Below, piece after piece: positions 24,564 to 34,269 of a DNA stretch of 62,310 bases. The stretch covers positions 1-62,310 of the forward strand of contig CAZLNO010000008.1 of assembly GCA_964561005.1 (NCBI GenBank). Reading direction: 5' to 3'. Origin of the DNA: CAZLNO01 sp964561005. Lineage in GTDB: Bacteria; Pseudomonadota; Alphaproteobacteria; Kiloniellales; Rhodovibrionaceae. Both the position numbers and the translations under genes were made by a program. The notes under the pieces are model-generated. The model was not told the origin of the DNA. It ran no database searches and worked only from the letters and a program-made list of their open reading frames with translations. The stretch's first letter is position 1. Every line of letters starts with the position of its first letter.

Positions 24564-25832
24564 ATGGCGGACTTCCGCTTCGTGCATGCAGCCGACCTGC
24601 ATCTGGACACGCCGTTCGACGGCCTGCGCCGCCTGGGCGCGGAGATGCCGCAGCGGCTGCGCGACGCCTCGCTGCGCGCGTGGGACAATCTGGTGGCCGA
24701 GACGATCCGGGTCGAAGCCGCCTTCCTGATCCTCGCGGGCGACATCTATGACGGTCCGCAACGCGGGCTGCGGGCGCAGTTGCGTTTCCTGGACGGGCTG
24801 CGGCGGCTCGGCGACGCCGGCGTCCAGGTCTTCATCGTGCACGGCAACCACGATCCCGTGGCGGAAGGCTGGTCGGCGGTCCGCGCCTGGCCAGAAGGCG
24901 TGACGGTGTTCGCGCCGCATGACGTCGCGGGCGTGCCGGTCATGCGCGACGGGCGCCGGCTCGCCACCGTCCACGGCATCTCCTACGCGGAACGCGAGAC
25001 CCGCGCGAACCTCGCCAAGCTCTTCCCCGCGCGGACAGCGGCGGAATTTTCCGTGGGCGTCCTGCATTGCAACCTCGGCGGCAACCCGGAGCACGGCGCC
25101 TACAGCCCCTGCGACCTGGACGATCTGCGGGCGGCCGACATCGACTACTGGGCACTCGGGCACATTCACCGCCACGATGTGGTGTCGCGGGACCATCCCT
25201 GGGCCGTCTACGCGGGCGCCCTTCAGGGCCGCAGTCCCAAGGCCAGCGAGACCGGCGCCAAGGGCGCGGTCGTGGTGGAGGTCGCTGACGACAGGGTCGT
25301 CGACCTCGCGTTCCGGCCGCTGGACGTCGTGCGCTTCGAGAACCTGACCTGCGACATCGCCGACATCCCGGACCTGCCTGGCCTGCGCGAGGCCCTGGCG
25401 GCGCAGGCCGGCGACGCCGTCGCGGCGGCCGACGGGCGGGAGCTGATCCTGCGCGCGACCTTGACCGGCCGGGGCCCCGTCCACCAGGAACTGCGCCGTG
25501 GTTCCGACGCGCTGGACGCCTTGATCGAGGAGCTGCACGCGGGCGCGGACGGGCGCGCGCAAGTCCATTGGGACCGGCTGATCGATCGCACCGCGCCCGC
25601 CATCGACAAGGACGCGATCCGCCGGCGCGGCGATTTCTCCAGCGAACTGCTCGCGCGCGCCGAGCGCCTGGCCGGCGACCGCGACGTGCTGGCGGATTAC
25701 GTCCAGACCCATGCGTGGCCGAACGACCGGCGCTTGCGGGGGCTCGTGAGCGAAGCGGCGCCCGAAGCGGCAGAGGACCTTCTGGCCGCGGCCGTCGACG
25801 AAGCCCTGGATCGCCTGGAGCCGGAGGAGTAG
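24564..25832 (+). CDS. DNA repair exonuclease, SbcD/Mre11-like metallophosphoesterase (YhaO family)
   Basis: The 422 residues carry the five metallophosphoesterase motifs: DLHLD (Asp11, His13), GDIYD (Asp60), GNHDP (94-98), a later CNLGG region in place of motif IV, and GHIHRHD. This order is that of SbcD/Mre11, which cut DNA ends with a two-metal site. The C-terminal part (after about 300) is the family's capping region. It ends 6 bases before the YhaN-like ATPase gene, so the two are translated together. I chose ATG 24564, with a GGGAGG stretch directly upstream; a GTG 21 bases earlier is possible. It is not classical SbcD by partner. Confidence 0.9.
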   Translation: MADFRFVHAADLHLDTPFDGLRRLGAEMPQRLRDASLRAWDNLVAETIRVEAAFLILAGDIYDGPQRGLRAQLRFLDGLRRLGDAGVQVFIVHGNHDPVAEGWSAVRAWPEGVTVFAPHDVAGVPVMRDGRRLATVHGISYAERETRANLAKLFPARTAAEFSVGVLHCNLGGNPEHGAYSPCDLDDLRAADIDYWALGHIHRHDVVSRDHPWAVYAGALQGRSPKASETGAKGAVVVEVADDRVVDLAFRPLDVVRFENLTCDIADIPDLPGLREALAAQAGDAVAAADGRELILRATLTGRGPVHQELRRGSDALDALIEELHAGADGRAQVHWDRLIDRTAPAIDKDAIRRRGDFSSELLARAERLAGDRDVLADYVQTHAWPNDRRLRGLVSEAAPEAAEDLLAAAVDEALDRLEPEE

Positions 25833-25838
25833 CGCGTC

Positions 25839-28748
25839 ATGATCCTCCGGGGCTGGCATATCGAGCGCTTCGGCCTGTTCCGTGACAGCCGCGTCGAGGG
25901 CCTGGGCGACGGCATCACGGTGGTCCACGGCCCGAACGAAGCCGGCAAGTCGACGCTGCTGGCCTTTATCCGGGGGGTGCTGTTCGGCTTTCCCGACCGC
26001 CGCTCGAAGTCGCGCCTGCCGCTCTACGTGCCGCGCGACGGCGGCCATCCCAGCGGTCGGCTGTTCATCGAAAGCCGGGGCCGCGCCTACACGGTGGCGC
26101 GCGGCGGCAGCCGGCGCAACGCCCTGACGGTCAGCGACGCCGAGGGCGCGGAACTGCCGGAAGGGGAGCTGACGCGGATTCTCGGCGGCGCCGACGCGAC
26201 GCTGTTCCGCAATGTCTTCGGGTTCAGCCTCTACGAGCTGCAGGAACTGGAGACGCTGACCGAGACCGAGGTGCGCGACCGCATCTTCTCCGGCGCCGTG
26301 GCGGGGGCCGGGCGCTCGGCCCGCCAGGCGGCGCAGGCGCTGGACGGCGACGCGAAAGCGCTATACCACCCGGACGGCCGGGCCAGGAAGAACCGCGTCG
26401 CCGAGCTGCTCGGCGAGCTGCGGGACATCGACGCCGAGTTGACGGCGGCGCGACGGCAGGCCGAGACCTATCCGGCGATGCAGGCCGCCGAGGCGGACGC
26501 GGCCGCCGAGGTGCAAAGACTGCGCGAAAGCGTCACCGCGCTGCGCCAGCGTCGCGACCGACTCCAGGCGCTGCTGCGGCTCTGGGAGCCCTGGTGCGCG
26601 CGGGAGGCGGCGCTGGCTGAGCTGGAGGCCGGCGGACAGGCCCGCTTCGACCGCCAGCGCGAGATCCGCCCGGCGCCGGAGGTCCTCGACCTTGGCCGCC
26701 GCTGCGACGAGCTGGTGCGCAACGTCGAGCTTCAGCGCCAGCGCCTGGGCAAGCTGGGCTCCCTGCAAGGCGCGCTGGAGCAGACGCAGGCGGCGCTGGA
26801 CGACGCGCTGGAGACGTTGGGGCCGGACTGGGACGAGGAACGGATCGCCGGCTTTCGCCTGTCGATCCCCACCACCGAGGAGGTACGCGCCTGGGAGCGC
26901 GGCCTGAACGAGGCCGAGGCAAGGGTCGCGCAGGCGACGGCGGCGCGCGAAGCCGCCGCGCGGCAGCACAGAGAGGCGGCCCAGGCCGCGGAAGCGCGCC
27001 AGGGCGACCTGGAGGCGTTCGGCCCGCCGCCGCCCGAGCCCGACGCACTGCACGAGCGCCAGCGGCGGCTCGAAGGCCTGCGGGCGCAGGTGGACGAACT
27101 GGCGCGCGCTGGACAGGCCGTGGACCACGCCGAGAGCCTGCGCGACGAACGCCAGCGGCGACTGGACGAGGTGATGCAGGAGCAGCCGGGGCGCGGCGGC
27201 TATCTCCTGGCGCTCGTGCTGGCCGTTGCCGGCGTGGCGGTGAGCGGCGCCCTGACGGTCACGGCCGGCGAGCCGCTGGTGGCCGCGGCGGGGTTGCTGC
27301 TGGTGGCCCTGGCGATCCCCGTCGCACTTCATACGCGGCGCCAGCGCCAGCAGGCGGAGGCGCGCATCCGCACAGCCCGAAAGGCGCTGGAACAAGCGGA
27401 CGACAAGACCACCGAAGCGCGGGACGCACACGATCGCCTGCGCGCGGAAATTGCCGAGGCCGCCGAAGACCTGGACCTGCCTGCCGCGCCCTTGCCGGCC
27501 GACATCGCCGCCGCCCGTGCCGAACTCGACCACGGCCGCGAGCGCCGCCGCGACTGGGAAGCCCGGAAGCAACGCCTCGCCGACGCCGTGAAAGCGCGAG
27601 AGAAGGCCGAGGCCGACCTGGAGGCGGCGCAACGGACCGAAGACGAGGCCATCACGGCGCGTGACGCCGCGGCCCGCGACTGGCGGGCCTGGAAGGAAGG
27701 ACACGGCTTTCCCACCACGCTGAGCCCCCAGGGCGTGCTCGACTTCGCCGCCCAGGTGGACGCGGCGCGCAAGCGGCTGTCCGACAAGCGCACCCAGACC
27801 CTGGAGCTGGCGGGGCTGCGCGAGGACGTTGCCGACTGGGAGAAGGCCGCCCGCGCGGTGCTTCGCCGCCGCGGGGCATCGGGCGAGGAGACCGGCGAGG
27901 CGCTGATCCTGGCGTTCAACGAAGCCGCCGCCGCGGTCCGCGCCGAGGCGGAGGCCTACCGGAAGATCGCCGCCACCGAGGACGCCCTGGCGCGTGAGGG
28001 CGGCCACGATCCCGGGCGGGTCGCGGCGCTGCGCGCGACGCTGGACGCCGGCGACGCCGAGGCCTGGCGGCAGGAGCAGGCCGAGGTGGCCGAGCGCCTG
28101 GAGACGGAGGAAACCGCGCTGGAAGAGGCCATCCGCCAACACCAGGACGCCGGCAAGCAGCGGGAGGCCGTCGAGCAGTCGACCCGCATCGCCGAGTTGG
28201 AGCTGCGGCGCAACACCCTGGCCGCCGAGATCGCGGCCTGCCATCGCCGCTGGCAGGTCCTGACGCTCGCCCAGCGGCTGGTCCTCGACACCCTGGAGGC
28301 CTTCGAGCGCGAGCGCCAGCCGCAGGTCTTCGCCAGCGCGGGCACGGTCCTCGCGCGGGTGACCGGCGGGCGCTATACCGGCATCGTCCAGGACGAGGCG
28401 GGCAGCGGCTTCTACGTCCTGGACGGCGACAACCGGCGGATTTCACCCATCGACCTCAGCCGCGGCACGCGCGAGCAGCTTTATCTGGCCGTCCGGCTGG
28501 GCCTCGTCGAGGAGTTCGCGCGGCGCGGCACGGCGCTGCCGCTGGTGATGGACGAGATCCTGGTCAACAGCGATCCCGACCGCATGCAGGCCCTGGCCCG
28601 GGAACTCCACGCCTTTGCCGACCGCCACCAGATCCTGCTGTTCACCTGCCACCCCTTCGTCGTCGATGTCATGAAGGCGGTCGGCGGAAACATCAATGTC
28701 CTGCCGGTGGACGCCCTGAAAGAGGGCCTGACGACGGCCGCCGAGTGA
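25839..28748 (+). CDS. YhaN-type AAA ATPase with internal membrane segments (SbcC/Rad50-like)
   Basis: The 969-residue protein is an SMC/Rad50-class ABC ATPase. Walker A GPNEAGKS lies at 31-38. A signature-like ISPIDLSRGTREQLYLAV region is near 868-885 and Walker B PLVMDEILVNSD near 900. Between are long coiled coils, rich in Ala, Glu and Arg. Two hydrophobic segments at about 453-473 and 478-498 interrupt the coil, as in YhaN proteins, so the complex may sit on the membrane. A CxxC zinc hook like Rad50's is not seen. It follows its nuclease partner by 6 bases. The role is probably DNA end processing. Confidence 0.9.
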   Translation: MILRGWHIERFGLFRDSRVEGLGDGITVVHGPNEAGKSTLLAFIRGVLFGFPDRRSKSRLPLYVPRDGGHPSGRLFIESRGRAYTVARGGSRRNALTVSDAEGAELPEGELTRILGGADATLFRNVFGFSLYELQELETLTETEVRDRIFSGAVAGAGRSARQAAQALDGDAKALYHPDGRARKNRVAELLGELRDIDAELTAARRQAETYPAMQAAEADAAAEVQRLRESVTALRQRRDRLQALLRLWEPWCAREAALAELEAGGQARFDRQREIRPAPEVLDLGRRCDELVRNVELQRQRLGKLGSLQGALEQTQAALDDALETLGPDWDEERIAGFRLSIPTTEEVRAWERGLNEAEARVAQATAAREAAARQHREAAQAAEARQGDLEAFGPPPPEPDALHERQRRLEGLRAQVDELARAGQAVDHAESLRDERQRRLDEVMQEQPGRGGYLLALVLAVAGVAVSGALTVTAGEPLVAAAGLLLVALAIPVALHTRRQRQQAEARIRTARKALEQADDKTTEARDAHDRLRAEIAEAAEDLDLPAAPLPADIAAARAELDHGRERRRDWEARKQRLADAVKAREKAEADLEAAQRTEDEAITARDAAARDWRAWKEGHGFPTTLSPQGVLDFAAQVDAARKRLSDKRTQTLELAGLREDVADWEKAARAVLRRRGASGEETGEALILAFNEAAAAVRAEAEAYRKIAATEDALAREGGHDPGRVAALRATLDAGDAEAWRQEQAEVAERLETEETALEEAIRQHQDAGKQREAVEQSTRIAELELRRNTLAAEIAACHRRWQVLTLAQRLVLDTLEAFERERQPQVFASAGTVLARVTGGRYTGIVQDEAGSGFYVLDGDNRRISPIDLSRGTREQLYLAVRLGLVEEFARRGTALPLVMDEILVNSDPDRMQALARELHAFADRHQILLFTCHPFVVDVMKAVGGNINVLPVDALKEGLTTAAE

Positions 28749-28966
28749 GATGAGCCATGCGGCGGGCCGGTCGCCCCGCCCCCTGCCACGGTCGCCGATG
28801 AGGCCGCGCGCCGCCGATTCGCCGACGATTTCGGGCAGGCCGTCGACGAAAAGAGCAAAGCGCGCGATCGCATGTCAGGCTGGCATGACGATCGACATAC
28901 CGCTGGGCGACAGCCCCTTCCTCCAGGCGCGCGGCTGTCCGCTGCGACGACAAGGGAGTGAGCCCC

Positions 28967-29845
28967 ATGCGCGCACCGACCGCCAATCCCGAACTGACTG
29001 ACGTGGAGGTATCCCGTTTTCGCGAGGACGGATTTCTCGTCTTCGACCGCTTCCTCGATCCGGAAACGGTGATCGACCTGCGCGCACGCTTCGAACCCCT
29101 GTTTCGCGGGGAGTTCGAGACCGGTCTCTATCCGGACGAGTGGAACTGGGTGGAAGGCCGCGACTCCCCGGATCGGACGCGACAGATCTGCAACGCCTGG
29201 AAGTCGGATCGAACGGTGGCGGCCTGCGTCCTCAACGCCGAGGTGGGGCGCATCTGCGCCACCCTGGCCGGCTGGCCCGGCGCCCGGATCGGTCAGGACA
29301 ACGTGCTGTGGAAGCCCCCGAGGGCCAAGGCGCTCGGCTTCCACCAGGACGACGCCTATTGCCAGTGGGTGGTTCCGCCCGGCTACGTGACGATGTGGAT
29401 CGCCCTCGACGACACCAGCGCCGAGGCAGGCACGCTGGAATACGCCCGCGGCTCGCACCGCTGGGGGATCCGCCCGCCCGGCCACGCTTTCCACGCGCCC
29501 GAGGACTACCGCGCCGCGGTCCGCGAGGCGGCCGCCGCCGCCGGGGCCGGAGCCCCGGAGATCGTGCCCGTGGAAGTGCCGGCGGGCGGCTGCGCCATCC
29601 ATCACGGAAGCACCTGGCACGGCTCGGGACCGAACCTCTCCGGCGAGCCCCGCCGGGCGGTGGTCAGCCACTGCATCGCCGGCGACGCCCGCTTTCATGC
29701 CACGGAACTCAGCTACATCTACAGCCGTTACAAGCGCGTCGGCGACGAGACGATGGACGAGAGCTTCTTTCCCGTGCTCTGGCGGGAAGACGGCTATCGC
29801 ACGCCCTTCCTGGACAGCTACATCGCCGGCGGGCCGGCACGATGA
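28967..29845 (+). CDS. phytanoyl-CoA dioxygenase family protein (Fe(II)/2-oxoglutarate oxygenase)
   Basis: This 292-residue enzyme of the PhyH family hydroxylates a small substrate using iron, 2-oxoglutarate and oxygen. The metal ligands are His126-x-Asp128 (GFHQDDAY) and His218 in TWHGSGPN. The 2-oxoglutarate Arg is probably in PRRAVVSH. The length is normal. ATG 28967 has AAGGGAG before it; another ATG nine bases earlier is possible. The gene lies 319 bases before the branched-chain-type transporter in the same direction, so its substrate may be what that transporter imports. This is inference. The substrate cannot be read from sequence. Confidence 0.9.
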   Translation: MRAPTANPELTDVEVSRFREDGFLVFDRFLDPETVIDLRARFEPLFRGEFETGLYPDEWNWVEGRDSPDRTRQICNAWKSDRTVAACVLNAEVGRICATLAGWPGARIGQDNVLWKPPRAKALGFHQDDAYCQWVVPPGYVTMWIALDDTSAEAGTLEYARGSHRWGIRPPGHAFHAPEDYRAAVREAAAAAGAGAPEIVPVEVPAGGCAIHHGSTWHGSGPNLSGEPRRAVVSHCIAGDARFHATELSYIYSRYKRVGDETMDESFFPVLWREDGYRTPFLDSYIAGGPAR

Positions 29846-30164
29846 TCGACTTGACCGCGTCGACCGCTGGATCAAGTGGTTCTTATTGGTTTGCCATTGG
29901 GCGATTCTGCTCCCAGGGTTAATCGGGCGACGCCAATGCGGAATATTCGATTTCATCCCCACAACTTCTTGGTTTTTGGGACTTTCTCGCACGGGTGTGC
30001 CACAAGAAATCACGTCGATTCCGCTGACAAATCCGTCGCCGGGTTTGACTCTCGCGGTCTAGCGACATAGCGTTGGTGTCCGATTGGTCGGGGCGGCCTC
30101 GCACACCGGTATAGAATTGACACGAATGCGGTGTCGCCGAGAACTGACAAACTGGGAGGCAAGA
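29846..30164. other. intergenic region before the ABC transporter operon
   Basis: These 319 bases hold no coding frame I support. TTGACA at 30117-30122 is a good -35 hexamer, but the -10 seventeen bases later (GAGAAC) is poor, so a promoter is only possible. The AT content is higher at 29870-30050 than in the genes. Confidence 0.5.
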
Positions 30165-31529
30165 ATGGCTCTATCGCGTCGCGACATGTTGAAGGGTACG
30201 GCAGCGGGCACCATCGCCGGCGCCATGATCCCTCTCGCCGGAGCGTCCGCACAGGACAAGCTCCGGTTCTACTTCCCCGACATGTCGCCGGAGGAGATCG
30301 CCCGCGAGGCGAAGCCGGCCGAGCCCATCGGGGACACGGTGAACGTCGGCTTTCTCGGGCCGCTTTCCGGGCCGGATGCCGGGTGGGGCCTGCCGGGCCT
30401 GACCGGCATCCAGATGTTCCTCGACGAGGTGAACGCGAACGGCGGGCTTCTGGTCGGCGGCACACGCTACCCGCTGGCGCTGCACACCTTCGACGACGAG
30501 GCGAAGGGAAGCCTGGCGCTCCAGGGCGCGAAAAAGCTGGTCTATCAGAACGACGTGAAGTTCATCAGCGCCGTGGGCGGCAATCCGGCCGACGCGGCGG
30601 CGCCGTTCCTCACTCAGAACAAGGTGATCTACGCCAGCCTGATCGCCACCGACATCACGCCGGACCGCCCCTACGTCATCGCGGGCGGCGACGTCACGCC
30701 GCGCATCGACATGCTCCGGCCGGTCTTCCACAAGTTCGAGAATGCCGGCGTGCAACGCTACGCCATTCTCTCGCAGGACGACACGATCGGCAAGACGACC
30801 CAGGCCTGGGAGGTCGGTTGCGCGCAGGCGGCGGGCTACGACATCGTCTATGACGAGCACTTCACGATCGACACCACGAACTTCCAGCCGATCATCAGCT
30901 CGATCCTGGCCAAGAAGCCGGATGTCGTCAGCATGAGCCTGTCCTATCCGACCTTCGTGGTGCAGATGATCGACCAGCTTTACCAGCAGGGCTTCGAGGG
31001 GATCATCTCCGCCAACTACATCGACACCGAATCGGCGTTGTCGCGCGTGCCGCTCGAATACCTCATCAAGACCACGGCGACGAACAGCTTCCCGCTGTTC
31101 AGCGACCCCTGGTGGGGAACGGAATCCTTCCAGCATCGTTGGTACGACCAGTGGCAGGCCCGCTATGGCGAGGGCGGCCCGGAGGACGTCAAGCGCAACG
31201 TCACCGGCATCGACTGGGACCACGAGATCATGCTGCGGATCTGGGCCGAGGGCTGCGAGCTGGCCGGCACCTTCGATCCGGACGATGTCCTCAAGACCCT
31301 GAAGGAACAGCCGCAGACGCACACGATCATCGGTCCCGCGCGCTGGCGCGGCCAGGACATGTGGGGGATCGACAACATGGTCTCGCCGCCCATCCCGATC
31401 TGCAAGGTGACCGAGGTCGGCGAGAAGCGCATCCACGGGCAGTGGCGCTACGAGGACTGGTTCGAGACTCGCAAGGACGAGATCATCAAGGTCGTCGAAG
31501 ACAAGGGCCAGATGCACTACCAGCGCTAA
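30165..31529 (+). CDS. periplasmic substrate-binding protein, branched-chain amino acid ABC type (TAT-exported)
   Basis: This 454-residue type 1 periplasmic binding protein begins with a twin-arginine signal (SRRDMLKGTAAGTIAG, cut near AGASAQ). The ligand domain starts at INVGFLGPLSG-like NVGFLGPLSGPDAGWG near residue 60 and includes FDDEAKGSLALQGAKKLV. Proteins of this family bind amino acids, urea, aromatic acids or amides, so the ligand is not known. ATG 30165 follows CTGGGAGG at 6 bases. Four transporter genes follow on the same strand. The N-terminal 35 residues of the mature form (RFYFPDMSPEEIAREAKPAE) are longer than usual. Confidence 0.9.
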   Translation: MALSRRDMLKGTAAGTIAGAMIPLAGASAQDKLRFYFPDMSPEEIAREAKPAEPIGDTVNVGFLGPLSGPDAGWGLPGLTGIQMFLDEVNANGGLLVGGTRYPLALHTFDDEAKGSLALQGAKKLVYQNDVKFISAVGGNPADAAAPFLTQNKVIYASLIATDITPDRPYVIAGGDVTPRIDMLRPVFHKFENAGVQRYAILSQDDTIGKTTQAWEVGCAQAAGYDIVYDEHFTIDTTNFQPIISSILAKKPDVVSMSLSYPTFVVQMIDQLYQQGFEGIISANYIDTESALSRVPLEYLIKTTATNSFPLFSDPWWGTESFQHRWYDQWQARYGEGGPEDVKRNVTGIDWDHEIMLRIWAEGCELAGTFDPDDVLKTLKEQPQTHTIIGPARWRGQDMWGIDNMVSPPIPICKVTEVGEKRIHGQWRYEDWFETRKDEIIKVVEDKGQMHYQR

Positions 31530-31619
31530 CGCCGGAGCCGGTCGCGCCGCCCGGGCCGCCATCGGGCGCCCGGGCGGCCTCCGGTCGCTCGTGTATGAAC
31601 CAGAACGGGGAGCACACGC

Positions 31620-32489
31620 GTGGACCTGCCGCTTTTTCTGCAGACCGTGGTGAACTCGATTTCGCAGGGGTCGATCTACGCGCTGATCGCCGTCGGCCTC
31701 GCGCTTGGCTTCGGCGTGATGAAGATGGCGAACTTCGCCCATGGCGAGTTCTACATGGCCGGCGCCTACGTGGTCTATTACTTCTACGCGCAGCTCGGTT
31801 TGCCATACTGGTCCGCACTTCTGCTCGCGGTACCGATCGTCGCCTTTCTGGGCATCCTGACCGAGCGCTTCATCTTCGCCCCCACGCGCGGCAACGTTCT
31901 CGCCGGATTCATGGCCACGGCCGGCCTGGCCTTCATGTTCCAGGTGATCGCGGGCGAGGTTTGGGGCTTCGGCCTGATGCGCAACATTCCCGTGCCCTTC
32001 CACGGCGCGGTCGAGGTGGGCAGCGCACAGCTTGGCTACCAGCGCGTCATCATCATCCCGGTGATGATCGTCCTGCTGACGGCCCTGTACTGGTTCCTGC
32101 ACAGGACGCTGCCCGGCAAGGCGCTGCGCGCTTGCGCCCAGGATGCGGAGGTCGCCTCGCTCTATGGAGTGAAGATCAACCGCATCAGCATGATCTCGAT
32201 GGCCGTGGCCGGCGCGCTGGCCGGCGTGGCCGGCGCAATGATGGCCACGATCCAGGCGGTGACACCCTACATGGGCCATGATGTGATCCTCACGGCTTTC
32301 ATCTGCGTGATCGTGGGCGGCATGGGCAGCATCGAGGGCGCCGTCCTCGCCGGCTTCGTCCTCGGCTTCACCCACGTGTTCGTGACGACGCTAGGCGACG
32401 GCGTGCTGGCCACCATGGCAGGGGTCGCGCTGATGGCGATCATCCTCGTCCTGCGGCCGCAGGGCCTACTCGGTCGCGTAAGGACCTGA
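31620..32489 (+). CDS. livH: branched-chain-type ABC permease LivH
   Basis: The 289-residue inner-membrane permease starts at GTG 31620, with GGGGAG 7 bases upstream. It opens LFLQTVVNSISQGSIYALIA and continues with about eight hydrophobic segments. The coupling motif KALRACAQDAEVASLYGVKI lies near 160-180. It ends 4 bases before livM. It is the first of the two permeases of the transporter; the substrate is set by the binding protein upstream. Confidence 0.94.
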   Translation: MDLPLFLQTVVNSISQGSIYALIAVGLALGFGVMKMANFAHGEFYMAGAYVVYYFYAQLGLPYWSALLLAVPIVAFLGILTERFIFAPTRGNVLAGFMATAGLAFMFQVIAGEVWGFGLMRNIPVPFHGAVEVGSAQLGYQRVIIIPVMIVLLTALYWFLHRTLPGKALRACAQDAEVASLYGVKINRISMISMAVAGALAGVAGAMMATIQAVTPYMGHDVILTAFICVIVGGMGSIEGAVLAGFVLGFTHVFVTTLGDGVLATMAGVALMAIILVLRPQGLLGRVRT

Positions 32490-32493
32490 CGAC

Positions 32494-33480
32494 ATGCAGC
32501 GGATTTTTGCCTACATCGGTGTCGGCGCGATTATCGCCTTCCTGGTTGCCGCGCCGGAGGTTCTGGGCCGCTACAACCTGGAGATCCTGACGGTCCTGCT
32601 CATCCACATCGTTCTGGCCCAGGGCTATCGCCTGGTGGCGGTCACGGGGGACTGGTCGCTCGGGCATCTGGCGCTGATGGGCTGTGGCGCCTACGCGGCG
32701 GCGATGCTCGCCAAGTTCCTGGGCTGGCCGTTCTGGATGACCATTCCGCTGGGGGCGCTGGCCGCCGGGGTGGTGGGGGCGATCTTCGTGCTGCCGCTGC
32801 TGCGCACGCGGGCGTTCGGGTTCTTCATCGCCTCCTTCGCGCTCGGCGAGCTGATCCGGCTGATCTGGATCCGGCTGGAGGTTCCCTTCGGCGGCTCGCG
32901 CGGCATCGTCGGCATCATGACGGAGCCGGTGGCCGGCATCACCTTCGGCATGCAGGTGCCCTACTACTATCTCACCCTCGGCGTGACGCTGGCGGCGCTG
33001 TGGGTGCTCTGGCGCCTGGATCAGTCGCGCTACGGCGACCTCTTCGAGGCGATCCACGAGGACGAGGAGCTGTCGGAGTCGGTGGGGATCAGCGTGGCCG
33101 CCTACCGCACCTGGGCGTTCTCGCTCTCGGCCTTCTTCGCCGGGCTGGCCGGCGCCCTGCTGGCCCACAAGCAGATGGCCATCGACCCCACGCTCTTCGA
33201 TATCAATACCATGGTCTACTTGATCATCTGGGTCGTCGTGGGCGGTGTGGGCACCTTCGCGGGACCGATCATCGGCGTGACGGTGATGACGATCGTTTTC
33301 GAGGCGACACGGTTCCTGGAGGAGATGCGTCCGCTGCTGGCCGGGGCGATCCTGATCCTGTTCCTGACGGTGCTGCCCGGCGGCATGGACCTGCTGCTGC
33401 AGCGCGCCTGGGGATGGGCCCGGCAGGCCGTGGACAGGCTGCGCGGCGGCGGCGCCCGCGAAGTGCGCGAGACGGTCTGA
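32494..33480 (+). CDS. livM: branched-chain-type ABC permease LivM
   Basis: This 328-residue second permease has about nine hydrophobic segments, including the N-terminal pair (ayigvgaiiaflvaaPEVLGR region). The loop EDEELSESVGISVAAYRTWAF near 190-210 is the part that meets the ATPase. The final tail is cytoplasmic and basic. It follows livH by 4 bases and precedes livG by 21. Confidence 0.94.
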   Translation: MQRIFAYIGVGAIIAFLVAAPEVLGRYNLEILTVLLIHIVLAQGYRLVAVTGDWSLGHLALMGCGAYAAAMLAKFLGWPFWMTIPLGALAAGVVGAIFVLPLLRTRAFGFFIASFALGELIRLIWIRLEVPFGGSRGIVGIMTEPVAGITFGMQVPYYYLTLGVTLAALWVLWRLDQSRYGDLFEAIHEDEELSESVGISVAAYRTWAFSLSAFFAGLAGALLAHKQMAIDPTLFDINTMVYLIIWVVVGGVGTFAGPIIGVTVMTIVFEATRFLEEMRPLLAGAILILFLTVLPGGMDLLLQRAWGWARQAVDRLRGGGAREVRETV

Positions 33481-33501
33481 CAAGAGGCGGGAGCAAGTCG
33501 C

Positions 33502-34269
33502 ATGGCACAGTTGGAGGTCGAGGGCCTGACCCGGTACTTCGGCGGCGTCGCGGCGGTGTCGAATTTCAGCTTCGCCGTGGAGAAGGGCGAAATCCGCGGC
33601 CTGATCGGCCCGAACGGGGCGGGCAAGACGACCTGCTTCAACCTGATCAGCGGCATGCTGGAGCCTGACGAGGGCACGGTGATCTTCGAGGGTCAGCGGG
33701 TCGATCACCTCAAGGCCAACCGGCGCGCGCGGCTCGGCCTCGTGCGCACCTTCCAACGCGACGCCATTTTCCACAAGCTCTCGGTCCTGCGGAACGTGAC
33801 CGTGGCGCGACATCTGCACGTGCGGGAAGGGCCGCTTCGCAGCATCTTTGGACACGCCAGGCGGATCGAGGAACAACACCGCCAGCGCGCCGGGGAGATC
33901 CTGGATTTCGTGGGCATCCGTCATCTCGCGTCGGAGCCGGCCGGCAGCCTGCCGCACGGGCACCAGCGCGCGCTCGGGCTGGCCATCGGCCTGGCGGCGG
34001 AGCCGCGGCTGATCATGCTGGACGAACCCGTCACGGGGATGAACCCGACCGAGACGGAGCAGATGACCGAGCTCATCCGCCGGATTCGCGATGACCTGGG
34101 AATCACCGTGCTGCTCGTCGAGCACAACATGTGGACCGTGATGGGTTTGTGCGAGCGGATCACGGTGCTGGACTTCGGCCAGAGGCTGACCGAGGGGCCG
34201 CCCTCGCAAATCCAGAGCGACGAGCGCGTTATCGAGGCTTATCTTGGATCGGAGGATCTCGTTGCTTGA
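33502..34269 (+). CDS. livG: branched-chain-type ABC ATPase LivG
   Basis: The 255-residue ATPase has Walker A GPNGAGKTT (about 34-42) and Walker B LIMLDEPVTGMN. The signature is SLPHGHQRALGLA instead of LSGGQ, a form common in LivG proteins. The D-loop and VEHNM switch His follow. The start has GCGGGAG upstream. The stop overlaps the livF start by 8 bases. Confidence 0.94.
   Translation: MAQLEVEGLTRYFGGVAAVSNFSFAVEKGEIRGLIGPNGAGKTTCFNLISGMLEPDEGTVIFEGQRVDHLKANRRARLGLVRTFQRDAIFHKLSVLRNVTVARHLHVREGPLRSIFGHARRIEEQHRQRAGEILDFVGIRHLASEPAGSLPHGHQRALGLAIGLAAEPRLIMLDEPVTGMNPTETEQMTELIRRIRDDLGITVLLVEHNMWTVMGLCERITVLDFGQRLTEGPPSQIQSDERVIEAYLGSEDLVA

Noticed and set aside
30117..30145. A TTGACA hexamer before the transporter operon
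   Set aside because: No acceptable -10 element at 16-18 bases, so I do not call a promoter.
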